DNA of 40,251 nt from UPXZ01 sp964568675 (GCA_964568675.1 CAZMQV010000027.1:1-40251); one strand, 5' to 3'. Numbered from the stretch's first letter, positions 18,156 to 27,653 are shown. A program made the numbers and translations. Notes: a model not told the origin generated them from the sequence alone.

Positions 18156-19274
18156 TCACACTTTCAGCAACGCGTCGGACATTTCGCTCCATTCAAATTT
18201 CTTCTTTTCTATTTGAATATTCGCTTTGAACGATTCGCTACGGTTGTGTTCCAGAAAATCGACCAGCGCGTCGGCTACGCTTTCCTTATCCGGCGCCACC
18301 ACATACCCCACTTTGCCATGAGGCACTATTTCGGCCAAGCCACCAACATCTGTTACAAGCATTGGCTTTTCGAAATGATAGGCAATCTGCGTTACGCCGC
18401 TTTGAGTGGCCGAGCGGTAGGGTTGCGCCACAATGTCTGCAACATTGAAATAACGGGCAACTTCGCTATCGGGGATAAAATGGGTGTGTAGCAACACATC
18501 GTCGTCGAGCGCATACCGACGTATCAATTCACGATAAGGCGCTTCCGGTTCATAAAATTCGCCGGCAACAATCAGTTTTACGGGATATTGCCGCAACCGG
18601 ACATCGGCAAAAGCTTCCATCAGCAAATCAAGTCCCTTGTATCGACGGATAAATCCAAAAAACAAAATGTATTTGGTTTCAGGATTCAGATTCAATTCCC
18701 TGCATGCGTTTTCTTTGATGTCGATACTGCCATAACGGTCATACACCGGATGTGGCGATAGTTTTATCGGTCTCCCTTTTTTGTCTAATTTCCGCACATC
18801 GTCTGCCACTGCGTTTGCCATTGCCACAAAGCCATCCATCGCACCGACAAAGTAGCGTGGAAAAATTTTGTCCAACAGACTTGGCTCATGCGGCATCATA
18901 TTGTGTATCAGCGCCACTACCCGGGTATCAATCGTCTTGCAAACGCGCGCGATGGTACCAAAACAGGGCGCCATAAACGACATCCAGTAGCAAAACACCA
19001 CCATTTCTGGTTTCTTCGACTTTATTTCGCGCCCTACCCTCCACCAATTGAACGGATTGACACTATTAATTTCTCTGTAAATTGTCAGGTCATCCGGCTT
19101 TGTCTCATCCGAATACTGTGTCTTGCCCGGAAAAAGAAAAGCCGGATACTGAAGGGTGAAGGTATAAAGCTCCACCTCGTGCCCTTGCTTGACATATTCG
19201 CGTGCCAAACGCTCGTTGAATGCCGCCAAACCACCACGATAAGGATGCGACGTGCCTACAATAATGATTCTCAT
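18156..19274 (-). CDS. Glycosyltransferase family 4 (GT-B fold)
   Basis: From the ATG at 19274 the 372-residue protein begins MRIIIVGTSHPYRGGLAAFNE, the usual glycine-rich start of GT4 enzymes; the ATG at 19286 adds only four residues. The C-terminal half has FFGFIRRYKGLDLLMEAF, LIVAGEFYEP and the donor-binding stretch SGVTQIAYHFEKPMLVTDVGGLAEIV with the late Glu of the family motif. It should transfer a sugar from an NDP donor to a lipid- or surface-linked acceptor, but the sugar is unknown. It is not inside the polysaccharide cluster at 29.5 kb; its neighbours are mutS and an SDR oxidoreductase. A -7 type box (TACTTTTG on the minus strand, 19302-19309) lies upstream. Confidence 0.87.
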   Translation of the reverse strand: MRIIIVGTSHPYRGGLAAFNERLAREYVKQGHEVELYTFTLQYPAFLFPGKTQYSDETKPDDLTIYREINSVNPFNWWRVGREIKSKKPEMVVFCYWMSFMAPCFGTIARVCKTIDTRVVALIHNMMPHEPSLLDKIFPRYFVGAMDGFVAMANAVADDVRKLDKKGRPIKLSPHPVYDRYGSIDIKENACRELNLNPETKYILFFGFIRRYKGLDLLMEAFADVRLRQYPVKLIVAGEFYEPEAPYRELIRRYALDDDVLLHTHFIPDSEVARYFNVADIVAQPYRSATQSGVTQIAYHFEKPMLVTDVGGLAEIVPHGKVGYVVAPDKESVADALVDFLEHNRSESFKANIQIEKKKFEWSEMSDALLKV

Positions 19275-19452
19275 GAAATGAAACACATTGAATTAAAAAT
19301 GCAAAAGTAATGAATTATTCAAAGGGATAAAAATAAATCGCATCGCGAGCTCTGAAAATAAAGCCTGAGCAGTTGCCGAATAGCTTAACCATCAAAAGTT
19401 TAAGCAGGAAAACAAGCAACAACGAGCAAACGAAGAATGCTTCGGCGCTAAT

Positions 19453-20169
19453 TTAGAACTTTTCTATCAGGATATTGGGCACCCGCTTATACAGCCAATA
19501 TCCCATACGCCACCGACGAAGTGTGTATATTATTTTCTTTTTCTTCCGTATGGAGCGAAATATCTGCTTTGCCGCCACATCGGGCTCCACTACCCAAAAA
19601 ACGAGCGATTTGCCTTTCATGCGGGTTTCGATATATCCCGGTATGACGGTCGAAACCGTTATTGGCATCTTCTTTTTCGACATTAAATTTCGCAAGCCCT
19701 CCAGATAATTGATTTGATATGCTTTACCGGCATTGTAAGCCGGATTGTTGCGCCAACCGCGCGCGCCGGCCACGGAAGTAATGCCTACCAAATGACCGGC
19801 CGACTGCATCTGAAAATAACGTAGCGCCCAGTTGGAGATAAGTGTAAAGGCATTTACATTCACCATATTGGTATTATACTCCACTGCATAATCAAGTTCG
19901 GTATTGCCATGCAACTGACCGGCGCTAATCACCAGCAGATCAAGTCCACCCATTTTTTCCACAAGTTCGTCCAATCGCGGAATTACGTTTTCCAGCTCAT
20001 ACAGGTCGAAAGCGCTTACTTGGTATGACGTGGGTCTGGTGGACGCCAATTCGTTCAACAGCTCCTCGCGGCGCGCGGTTATCCCCACCATATAATCATT
20101 ATCGGCAAGTACCATAGCCAGCTCCCGCCCCAATCCGGAAGACGCTCCGATAACTATTGCTTTTTTCAT
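19453..20169 (-). CDS. Short-chain dehydrogenase/reductase (SDR)
   Basis: From the ATG at 20169 the 238-residue protein begins MKKAIVIGASSGLGRE, a classical SDR nucleotide-binding start (GxxxGxG form); an ATG at 20226 would add a Cys-rich 19-residue stretch unlike the family. The active-site Tyr-X-X-X-Lys is visible as YNAGK, preceded by GITSVAGARG with the catalytic Ser. The NAD(P) loop NAG is replaced here by SAGQLHG. The C-terminus is basic and Trp-rich (KKKKIIYTLRRWRMGYWLY), suggesting membrane contact. The substrate is unknown. A -7 type box (TAAATTTG, minus strand, 20276-20283) lies about 107 bases upstream of the start. Confidence 0.85.
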   Translation of the reverse strand: MKKAIVIGASSGLGRELAMVLADNDYMVGITARREELLNELASTRPTSYQVSAFDLYELENVIPRLDELVEKMGGLDLLVISAGQLHGNTELDYAVEYNTNMVNVNAFTLISNWALRYFQMQSAGHLVGITSVAGARGWRNNPAYNAGKAYQINYLEGLRNLMSKKKMPITVSTVIPGYIETRMKGKSLVFWVVEPDVAAKQIFRSIRKKKKIIYTLRRWRMGYWLYKRVPNILIEKF

Positions 20170-20226
20170 CAAAATATTTGTTTTAATACACACTTCGCGG
20201 CAATTGCAGTTCTTTATTCTCGACAA

Positions 20227-20560
20227 AGAATCAGCGACACGCGTAAGAAATACTTATCATAAATTTTACGAGGGACAAATTTAAGCTTTTATTTATGGTA
20301 AAAAAAATATATTTGCACATTTCAGTAAGCAAAGCAGCGTCTTACCCACCTCAATACAACTTTTCAGTTTTTGTAATCACGAAAACACTATCGGATGTTT
20401 CGCCAAAAGATCAATGCTCGCATCGATGCTAAACCCAAAAACACATCGCTTCTTGAGAGGGAGGTGCGAATAGGCACAATGTAACATTATCCACGATAAG
20501 CAGTGGGTTTTCAGAAATCTTTATTAATTTTGCATCAGTATAAAAATCAAAAAGGACGCG
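20227..20560. promoter_or_regulatory. Divergent intergenic region between SDR and acyltransferase genes
   Basis: This stretch holds no gene. It contains a leftward -7 box (TAAATTTG on the minus strand, 20276-20283) and a rightward one (TAATTTTG, 20525-20532), both full matches to TAnnTTTG, without convincing -33 partners. A purine-rich AAAGGA directly before the ATG at 20561 is a likely ribosome-binding site, unusual in this window. Confidence 0.45.
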
Positions 20561-21400
20561 ATGAGTGAAACACAAAAACATAAACTTGACCTAAAAAAAG
20601 TAATTAACGAACAATTTCCCGGAAAAAAAACACCAAAATTCCTCCTGTTTCTAATTAAGCGGATAGCACACGAGAAAGATCTCAACAAACTGTTCGCTGC
20701 CTCACCTTGCACCGGAATGCCATTCGTAGATGGCACCATCAACTACATGGAAATCGAGATTGAAACCTTTGGCGTCGAGAAGCTACCACACGACGCGCCT
20801 CCCATGATATTTGCGAGCAATCATCCGCTCGGTTCGTTGGATGGAGTGTCGCTTGCCCACATTGTGGGAGGAAGATACAAAGGAAAAGTAAAAATCTATG
20901 CCAACGAAATACTTACGATATTGGAGCCTATCCGCGACATGTTTCTGCCAATAGCCAAATTAGGCGCACAATCAAGGGAAAAAGTTAAACGAATTCAGCA
21001 GTTTTTTGACACCGACGAACATCTCATTACCTTTCCGGCTGGCGCTACTTCGCGCAAGAGGCAAGGAAAACTCATTGACCTCCAATGGCAAAAAGATTTT
21101 GTACAACGTGCGGTGAAACATAAACGCGACGTGGTGCCCGTCTATTTCAATGCACAAAACTCGCGCATGTTCTATGCCGTAGAGAAGTTTCGGGAGTTGA
21201 TTCGATCAAAAGTAAATTTCGAGATGCTGATGCTTGCCGGCGAGCTTTTCAAGCAAAAAGGGAAGCATTACAAAGTATATTTTGGCGAACCGATACCTTG
21301 GCAAACCTTCGACAAATCGAAATCGCAAATGGAATGGGCTGAATGGGTAAAAGTCCAGGCTTACAGTTTACCGGAAGTTCAAAAGATAACTGAGAGATGA
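20561..21400 (+). CDS. Lysophospholipid-type acyltransferase (PlsC/GlsA-like)
   Basis: This 279-residue protein belongs to the glycerolipid acyltransferase family. The catalytic His/Asp pair is seen in SNHPLGSLDG (His88, Asp94), and FPAGATSRKR and VPVYFNAQNS correspond to the later acyltransferase blocks. It should transfer an acyl chain to a lyso-lipid at the inner membrane. Bacteroidota use close relatives (GlsA/OlsA type) to make glycine or ornithine lipids, but the usual N-acyltransferase partner is not adjacent, so the exact substrate is open. An AAAGGA site precedes the ATG and a -7 box (TAATTTTG) lies 28 bases upstream of the start. Confidence 0.85.
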   Translation: MSETQKHKLDLKKVINEQFPGKKTPKFLLFLIKRIAHEKDLNKLFAASPCTGMPFVDGTINYMEIEIETFGVEKLPHDAPPMIFASNHPLGSLDGVSLAHIVGGRYKGKVKIYANEILTILEPIRDMFLPIAKLGAQSREKVKRIQQFFDTDEHLITFPAGATSRKRQGKLIDLQWQKDFVQRAVKHKRDVVPVYFNAQNSRMFYAVEKFRELIRSKVNFEMLMLAGELFKQKGKHYKVYFGEPIPWQTFDKSKSQMEWAEWVKVQAYSLPEVQKITER

Positions 21401-21439
21401 CAAAGCCTGATTATCCGCATTCAGCATTATTCATTCAAT

Positions 21440-21490
21440 TTATTTAACAGATATATTCTCAAGGATAATTGCATATCTGTTAATAAATAA
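21440..21490 (+). promoter_or_regulatory. Inverted repeat between the acyltransferase and the M16 protease gene
   Basis: AACAGATAT (21446-21454) and ATATCTGTT (21473-21481) form a perfect 9-base inverted repeat with an 18-base centre, extended by TTATTT/AAATAA after a 3-base bulge. It ends just before a -7 like TTCCTTTG (21492-21499), and an ATTG at a suitable -33 distance (21468-21471) falls inside the repeat. It could therefore be an operator for the protease gene, or simply the terminator of the acyltransferase gene. Confidence 0.45.
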
Positions 21491-21574
21491 TTTCCTTTGC
21501 ATATTTATTCAAAAAAAAGAGCAAACTAAAAGACAAAAGCATTTAACTTCCCCAAAAATAAAACAATAATTATT

Positions 21575-24382
21575 ATGCTAAAATTTAAACAGCTCGCAAC
21601 ACTTTTGCTGATAGCGATGTCGGTAAATCTTGTCGCACAACAAATGGCTCCGATACCGCTCGACCCGCAAATTCGTTACGGTAAATTAGAAAATGGATTG
21701 ACGTATTACATTCGTCATAACGAAAAACCTAAACAGCGCGCCGAGTTTCATATCGCGCAAAACGTGGGTTCTATCCTCGAACTCGACGATCAGGACGGAC
21801 TTGCCCACTTCTTGGAACACATGGCTTTCAACGGCACCAAAAACTTCCCCGACAAAGGCATTATCAACTATTTCGAAAAACAAGGTGTGAAATTTGGCAC
21901 CGACATCAACGCCTACACTTCGCTCGACGAAACGGTGTATCGCCTCTCCAACGTGCCCACAACCCGTCAAAGTATTCTTGACAGCGCCTTGTTGGTGCTT
22001 CACGACTGGTCGGGATTCATCACACTGGCTCACGAAGAGATTGACAACGAACGCGGTGTGATACGCGAAGAATGGCGCACGGGCAACAACGCCGGCAGGC
22101 GTATGTGGCGTAAATCAAACGAATTGCGCTATCCCGGTAGTCAGTATGCCAAACGCGATGTAATCGGCGACACGGCTATCATCAACAATTTCAGCTACGA
22201 TGCCCTCAAAGCTTATTATCAGAAATGGTATCGCCCGGACCAACAAGCAATCGTCATTGTTGGCGACATTGACGTGGACCTGATGGAACAAAAACTGAAA
22301 ACCATGTTTGCGGACATATCGCGTAAAGCGAATTTCGGCGAACGCCCCGTTTATAGTATCGACAACAACAAAGAGCCAATCGTGGCAATAGTTACCGACC
22401 CGGAAGCCACTCAAACCACACTCCGCATCGACTTCAAAAAAGACAAACTACCCAAAGAAGTATTACTATCACTCCCCGGATACATGTTTAACACGGTAAA
22501 CGGCATCATTAGCTCGGTGATGAGCGAACGCTTCGAAGAAATGACACAAAAAGCCGACGCGCCATTCATTGCCGCGATAGCGCAGTACGCCGGTTTGGTA
22601 AAATCCAAAGACGCGTTTATCGCTTTGGTGCTCCCTAAAGAAGGCAAAGAAATTGAAGGTTTCAACTCCCTTTTGCTTGAGTTGGAAAAGATGAAACGCT
22701 TTGGCTTTACAAATACCGAAGTAGAACGTGTGAAAACAAACCTGCTGAAAGCTACTGAAAAAGCTTACAACGAGCGCGAAAATCGCTACAGTCAGAAACT
22801 GGCCGAAGAGTATATTCGCCACTATCTGAGCGACGAAGCGGTTCCCGGCATTGAAGCTGAATTTGATTTGGTAAAAACATTACTTCCACAAATTTCCGCG
22901 GAGATAGTAAATCAGATAGTAAAACAATACATTACCGACGAAAATATTATCATCACCGTGAATGCCGCCGAGAAACCGGAGGTTAAAGTGCCTACCAAAG
23001 ATCAGCTGCTAAGCGCACTTGCCGATGTTAAAAACGCGGAACTTACCGCTAAAGCCGAAGAAGGCGAATTGCGTCCGTTGGTAGCGAAAATGCCAAAAGC
23101 AGGCAAGGTAAAAAAAGTAACGCAAAACAAAGAGTGGGGAACTACAGAAATGATTCTTAGTAACGGCATCAAACTGATATTCAAACCTACTACTTTCAAA
23201 AAAGATGAAATATCGATGAACGCCTACAGCGAAGGTGGTCTCTCCAAAGTAACCAATATCGCCGATCTTCCTTCCGCCTCATTAGCCACATCTATCGTGG
23301 GGTCAAACGGAATTGGGGACTTCAACTCCATCGAACTTTCAAAAGTCTTAACCGGTAAAATAGCTTCGGTTTCTCCGCAAATAAGCACTTACGGCGAAAG
23401 CATGAGTGGGAGCTCGTCTGTTCAGGACTTCGAAACCATGCTGCAACTGACCTACCTCCATTTCACCCAGCCACGCAAAGACGAGGATTCGTATGCGGCT
23501 TTATTAAATATGCTGAAAACATCGCTTGCTAACGCCGAGAAAAACCCAAACAAAGCTTTCTCCGACAGCGCGAACCTCACCATATCCAACCACGACCCTC
23601 GCGTATTCCTGCAAGACTTGTCGATGGTGGACAAAATCAATCAAGACAAAGCAATTGAAATATACAAACAACGTTTTGCGAATCCGGCCGACTTCACCTT
23701 TGTATTTGTAGGCAACATCGACCCGATGGATAAGAACACACAAAACCTCCTGGCAAGCTATTTGGGAGGTTTGAAAACCTCAAAAGGCAAAGAAACTTAT
23801 GATAAAGTTTATAAAGAATCGCCAAAAGGCATTGTGAAAAATTATTTCAAACGCGAAATGCAAACCAAAAAAGCATCGAACCTCATTCTGTATAGTGGCG
23901 CGATGCCTTACACCATCGGCAACTCGCTGAATGTTTCCACCATTGGTAGCATCCTCAACATTCGATACATGGAAAGCATCCGCGAAAAAGAAGGTGGCTC
24001 GTATGGAGTAGGTGTAAGAGGTAGTGCCGTTAGAATTCCGGTAGAAAAAGCAATTATCACCATGCAGTTTGACACCGACCCCGAAAAACAAGCTAAATTG
24101 ATGGATATCATCCACCAAGAAGTGAATGAAATTATCAAGAATGGCCCGAAATCGGAAGACCTGCAAAAAGTGAAAGAAAACCTCTTAAAACAACACGCTC
24201 AAAACATTGAAACCAACGGATGGTGGATGTCGGCTGTAAGTTCATTCTATCAATATGGTATCAACAACCTGAGCGACTACAAAACGGCAGTGGAAGGATT
24301 GACCGAAAAATCAATTCAGAAAACTCTGGCTGACATTGTGAACCAAGGCAATACCATTGAAGTGGTGATGATGCCCGAATAA
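21575..24382 (+). CDS. M16 family zinc metallopeptidase (PqqL-like, secreted)
   Basis: The 935-residue protein has a signal peptide (about 1-21, ending VNLVAQ) and should act in the periplasm. The zinc site of the M16 (insulinase) family is intact: HFLEH at 78-82 and the third ligand Glu159 in DNERGVIREEWR. The first half is a complete catalytic pair of M16 domains, and the second half (from about 520) repeats the fold without an HxxEH motif, as in single-chain M16 proteases. Arg and Tyr in the C-terminal part (KEGGSYGVGVRG) match the family substrate-binding region. It probably degrades or processes imported peptides. It is followed by a strong terminator, so it is a single-gene unit. Confidence 0.92.
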   Translation: MLKFKQLATLLLIAMSVNLVAQQMAPIPLDPQIRYGKLENGLTYYIRHNEKPKQRAEFHIAQNVGSILELDDQDGLAHFLEHMAFNGTKNFPDKGIINYFEKQGVKFGTDINAYTSLDETVYRLSNVPTTRQSILDSALLVLHDWSGFITLAHEEIDNERGVIREEWRTGNNAGRRMWRKSNELRYPGSQYAKRDVIGDTAIINNFSYDALKAYYQKWYRPDQQAIVIVGDIDVDLMEQKLKTMFADISRKANFGERPVYSIDNNKEPIVAIVTDPEATQTTLRIDFKKDKLPKEVLLSLPGYMFNTVNGIISSVMSERFEEMTQKADAPFIAAIAQYAGLVKSKDAFIALVLPKEGKEIEGFNSLLLELEKMKRFGFTNTEVERVKTNLLKATEKAYNERENRYSQKLAEEYIRHYLSDEAVPGIEAEFDLVKTLLPQISAEIVNQIVKQYITDENIIITVNAAEKPEVKVPTKDQLLSALADVKNAELTAKAEEGELRPLVAKMPKAGKVKKVTQNKEWGTTEMILSNGIKLIFKPTTFKKDEISMNAYSEGGLSKVTNIADLPSASLATSIVGSNGIGDFNSIELSKVLTGKIASVSPQISTYGESMSGSSSVQDFETMLQLTYLHFTQPRKDEDSYAALLNMLKTSLANAEKNPNKAFSDSANLTISNHDPRVFLQDLSMVDKINQDKAIEIYKQRFANPADFTFVFVGNIDPMDKNTQNLLASYLGGLKTSKGKETYDKVYKESPKGIVKNYFKREMQTKKASNLILYSGAMPYTIGNSLNVSTIGSILNIRYMESIREKEGGSYGVGVRGSAVRIPVEKAIITMQFDTDPEKQAKLMDIIHQEVNEIIKNGPKSEDLQKVKENLLKQHAQNIETNGWWMSAVSSFYQYGINNLSDYKTAVEGLTEKSIQKTLADIVNQGNTIEVVMMPE

Positions 24383-24408
24383 GCTTCATACACTTAGCCC
24401 TACAAGAG

Positions 24409-24447
24409 AAAGGAAGATTTTCGCATCCCGAGAATCTTCCTTTTCAT
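24409..24447 (+). terminator. Terminator after the M16 protease gene
   Basis: AAAGGAAGATT pairs with AATCTTCCTTT (11 bp) around a 13-base loop, followed by a T-rich run, 26 bases after the stop. Confidence 0.8.
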
Positions 24448-24535
24448 ATATCAATGAGTGATATAGTAGCCACACAATCCGACAGATTTCTCCAAACATT
24501 CATTAAAAGATGATGCTTAAAAGAAATTAGTTTTA

Positions 24536-24543
24536 TAATTTTG
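24536..24543 (+). promoter_or_regulatory. Candidate -7 box for hisH
   Basis: TAATTTTG is a full match to TAnnTTTG and lies 22 bases before the hisH ATG. No clear -33 element is seen. It would start the hisH-tgt-lptG transcript. Confidence 0.5.
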
Positions 24544-24565
24544 TAAATTCTTAGCATTATCAAAA

Positions 24566-25156
24566 ATGAAACACGTAATCATAAAATACAACGCCGGCAA
24601 CATTCGATCGGTTGATTTCGCGCTAAAACGCTTGGGCGTGGAAGCGCTCATCACCGACAACAAAGACGAAATACGCTCTGCCGACCGCGTCATATTTCCC
24701 GGAGTTGGCGAAGCCTCGTCGGCAATGGCATATCTCAGAGAGCGCAAACTTGATGAGCTTATCATTGACTTGAAACAACCGGTGCTGGGTATTTGCCTGG
24801 GGATGCAACTGATGTGCAGCCATTCCGAAGAGAACGACACCACATGCCTGGGTATTTTTGAGCAAAAGGTGCGAAAATTTGAAACGAAGAATTACAAAGT
24901 ACCACAAATAGGCTGGAACAACATTTACGCGCTTCGTTCCGATTTGTTTCAGACGGTAGCCGAAAATGAATACATGTATTATGTGCACGGATACTACGTA
25001 GAAAAATGTGAGCAAACAATAGCCACCACCGACTACGACCTGGAGTATAGCGCTGCTATCCAAAAAAACAACTTTTACGCCGTACAGTTTCACCCGGAGA
25101 AATCGGGAATTGCGGGACAGAAAATACTCGAAAATTTCCTGAACTTAAACCACTAA
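24566..25156 (+). CDS. hisH: Imidazole glycerol phosphate synthase, glutamine amidotransferase subunit HisH
   Basis: HisH releases ammonia from glutamine and passes it to HisF to form imidazole glycerol phosphate and AICAR in histidine synthesis. The 196-residue protein is full length and has the class I amidotransferase triad: Cys77 (LGICLGMQLM), His176 and Glu178 (QFHPEKSG). YNAGNIRSV and FPGVGEASSAM are typical of HisH. The subunit needs HisF, and its usual partners hisA, hisF and hisI are not adjacent; here it is followed by tgt after 19 bases. Confidence 0.94.
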   Translation: MKHVIIKYNAGNIRSVDFALKRLGVEALITDNKDEIRSADRVIFPGVGEASSAMAYLRERKLDELIIDLKQPVLGICLGMQLMCSHSEENDTTCLGIFEQKVRKFETKNYKVPQIGWNNIYALRSDLFQTVAENEYMYYVHGYYVEKCEQTIATTDYDLEYSAAIQKNNFYAVQFHPEKSGIAGQKILENFLNLNH

Positions 25157-25175
25157 AGAATCTTTTATTTCACGT

Positions 25176-26306
25176 ATGATTTTTAAAATCGAACATAACG
25201 ACCCTCATTCCAACGCCCGCGCGGGTGTGATTCAAACCGACCACGGCGAAATCCGCACCCCAATCTTCATGCCCGTAGGCACAGTGGGAAGCGTGAAGGG
25301 GGTGCATTTTCAGGAATTGAAAGAAGATATTAATGCACAGATTATCCTGGGCAACACCTACCATCTCTATCTCCGCCCTGGCACATCCATACTGGAGCAA
25401 GCCGGCGGACTTCATAAATTCAACAGCTGGGACAAACCAATACTCACCGACAGTGGTGGATTTCAGGTTTTCTCACTTTCAGGAACAAGAAAGATGCACG
25501 AACACGGTGTAACCTTCAGTTCGCATATCGATGGTAGCAAACACCTTTTTACACCTGAGAAAACGGTGGAAATTCAGCGAAGCATCGGTGCGGACATCAT
25601 CATGGCACTCGATGAATGCACACCGGGCACCGCCGACTACAAATACGCGAAAGAATCGATGGAACTGACACATCGATGGCTCGCCCGCGGAGTAAAGCAT
25701 TTTGACGAAACAGAACCGAAATATGGCTATTCGCAAAGTTTTTTCCCCATTGTTCAGGGCTGCACTTACACCGACCTGAGGCGACAGTCGGCCGAGTTCA
25801 TAGCCTCACAAGAACGTGAAGGAAATGCCATTGGCGGACTTGCGGTAGGCGAACCTGCCGATGTGATGTACGAAATGATTGAAGTGGTCAACGAAATACT
25901 GCCCAAAGACAAGCCGCGCTACCTGATGGGAGTAGGTACGCCTATCAATATACTGGAAGCAATCGAACGCGGTGTGGATATGTTTGACTGCGTGATGCCC
26001 ACACGCAACGGACGCAACGGTATGTTGTTCACCTCGCAAGGAATCATGAACATGAAAAACGAGAAATGGAAAAATGATTTCGCGCCGATAGACGAACATG
26101 GCACGGCAACGATTGACAAAGTTCACTCCAGAGCCTATTTGCGACACTTATTCGCCGCCAAAGAGCTACTGGGGATGCAAATCGCATCCATCCACAACCT
26201 CGCCTTTTACCTGTGGCTCGTGGAAGAAGCAAGAAATCATATATTTGTCGGCGACTTTGCCGCCTGGAAAAAAGAGATGGTGTATCATTTAGGCAAAAGA
26301 CTTTAA
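25176..26306 (+). CDS. tgt: Queuine tRNA-ribosyltransferase (TGT), zinc-site-less form
   Basis: TGT swaps guanine-34 of certain tRNAs for the queuosine precursor preQ1. The 376-residue protein has the catalytic aspartates Asp92 (LTDSGGFQVFSL) and Asp271 (MFDCVMPTRNGRNG) and the substrate loop GGLAVGEP. In most bacterial TGTs a CxCxxC group just before SRAYLHHL, with a later His, binds zinc; here the stretch reads PIDEHGTATIDKVHSRAYLRHL, with no cysteines, although the later His340 is kept. From memory this variant is common in Bacteroidota TGTs, so the enzyme is probably active without the structural zinc. It lies 19 bases after hisH and 81 bases before lptG. Confidence 0.93.
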   Translation: MIFKIEHNDPHSNARAGVIQTDHGEIRTPIFMPVGTVGSVKGVHFQELKEDINAQIILGNTYHLYLRPGTSILEQAGGLHKFNSWDKPILTDSGGFQVFSLSGTRKMHEHGVTFSSHIDGSKHLFTPEKTVEIQRSIGADIIMALDECTPGTADYKYAKESMELTHRWLARGVKHFDETEPKYGYSQSFFPIVQGCTYTDLRRQSAEFIASQEREGNAIGGLAVGEPADVMYEMIEVVNEILPKDKPRYLMGVGTPINILEAIERGVDMFDCVMPTRNGRNGMLFTSQGIMNMKNEKWKNDFAPIDEHGTATIDKVHSRAYLRHLFAAKELLGMQIASIHNLAFYLWLVEEARNHIFVGDFAAWKKEMVYHLGKRL

Positions 26307-26387
26307 GCAACTAAACGAAATAAAACTGTCGGGGATATTCAAATTCAAACAAATAGCCGAACAGTACATATAAAAAAACGATTACAG

Positions 26388-27485
26388 ATGAATTTTCGAA
26401 AAATAGGATTAAAACGACTGGATGTTTACATCATTAAGAAGTACCTCGGCACATTCTTCTACTCCATCATCCTGATTCTCAGCATCGCGGTGGTTTTTGA
26501 CATTACCGAAAAGATTGATAATTTCTATGAGAATAACGCCACGTTGAAAGGTATAGTTTTCGATTACTATTTAAGCTTCCTACCCTACTACGCCTATCTT
26601 TTCACTCCGCTATTCACCTTTATTTCGGTCATTTTTTTCACATCAAAAATGGCAAACAACACCGAGATTGTGGCGATACTGGCAAGTGGCGTAAGTTTCA
26701 ACCGGCTCATGAAGCCTTATCTCATCTCGTCGCTCATCATCACCGTTTTCGCGTTTGTGCTGGGCGCGTTTGTGATACCGCAATCCAACGAAAAACTGAT
26801 AAAGTTTGAAAACACCTATATCGAACCCAATAAAATATCGGACAATGCCCGCAATGTGCAGCTCGAAGTGGAAAAAGGGGTGATACTCTACATCGAACGC
26901 TACGAAAAGTCGGAAAATACCGGCTATCGCTTCTCACTCGAAAAATTTCAGGACAAAACGCTCGTGTCGCGCCTTACGGCAGAAACGGCGAAATGGGACT
27001 CGGCTTATCACTGGAAACTAAACAGCTACATGCTTCGCCAATTCGATGGCATGCGCGAAAAGCTGACCTATGGCGCTACCATGGATACGACCATCCGCGT
27101 AGAACCAAAAGAATTTTATATCTCGACCGACGAAGCTCCCCAGCTAAGCCTCACCGAACTCCGCTCGCATATAAAGAAACAGAAAGAACGTGGCGTGGGC
27201 AGCATACAGGCATTTGAGGACGAATACTACCGGCGTTTTTCCACAGCCATATCGGTACTCATCATGGCAATGATGGGCGTATCGCTTTCGTCGCGCAAAA
27301 TAAGAGGAGGAATGGGGCTAAACTTAGGAATCGGACTGGCTTTGAGCGCATTGTACGTATTATTCACTACCATGTCCACCACATTTGCCGTAAACGGGGT
27401 GATGCCTACGATACTCGCCGTATGGATTCCGAACATCTGCTTTTTCACAGTGGCTATCATACTCTATATCAAAGCGCCAAAGTAA
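26388..27485 (+). CDS. lptG: LptF/LptG-type permease (YjgP/YjgQ family)
   Basis: This is an inner-membrane subunit of the Lpt exporter that moves lipopolysaccharide to the outer membrane with LptB. The 365-residue protein has the family layout: two N-terminal membrane segments (about 18-40, 62-86), a third at about 103-128, a periplasmic beta domain (about 135-260), then three C-terminal segments (about 280-300, 308-330, 338-360). RLDVYIIKKYLGTFF and NTEIVAILASGVSFNRLMKPYL (shared by LptF and LptG) are clear. LptG versus LptF is uncertain from one gene. It follows tgt on the same strand, an order also familiar in other Bacteroidota. Confidence 0.88.
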   Translation: MNFRKIGLKRLDVYIIKKYLGTFFYSIILILSIAVVFDITEKIDNFYENNATLKGIVFDYYLSFLPYYAYLFTPLFTFISVIFFTSKMANNTEIVAILASGVSFNRLMKPYLISSLIITVFAFVLGAFVIPQSNEKLIKFENTYIEPNKISDNARNVQLEVEKGVILYIERYEKSENTGYRFSLEKFQDKTLVSRLTAETAKWDSAYHWKLNSYMLRQFDGMREKLTYGATMDTTIRVEPKEFYISTDEAPQLSLTELRSHIKKQKERGVGSIQAFEDEYYRRFSTAISVLIMAMMGVSLSSRKIRGGMGLNLGIGLALSALYVLFTTMSTTFAVNGVMPTILAVWIPNICFFTVAIILYIKAPK

Positions 27486-27615
27486 CAAAACCGACACGTA
27501 ATAGATGTTTTTAGGGGAATTGCCCGTTATTTTTCAAAATAACTGGCGACGCGGTTGGGAATATCAAAGTTATTAACTACATTTGACAACTTGTTGAAAA
27601 CTTTGCAAGCCTTAC

Positions 27616-27648
27616 TTCGCCCCATATCAATAAGAATATCTAATTTTG
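27616..27648 (+). promoter_or_regulatory. Promoter of the HU-like/SPOR gene
   Basis: TAATTTTG (27641-27648) is a full -7 match and TTCG (27616-27619) sits 21 bases upstream as a 3-of-4 match to the -33 TTTG. Transcription should begin close to 27654, the ATG itself, so the mRNA may be leaderless or nearly so. It also argues against the upstream in-frame ATG at 27555. Confidence 0.5.
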
Positions 27649-27653
27649 CACCA

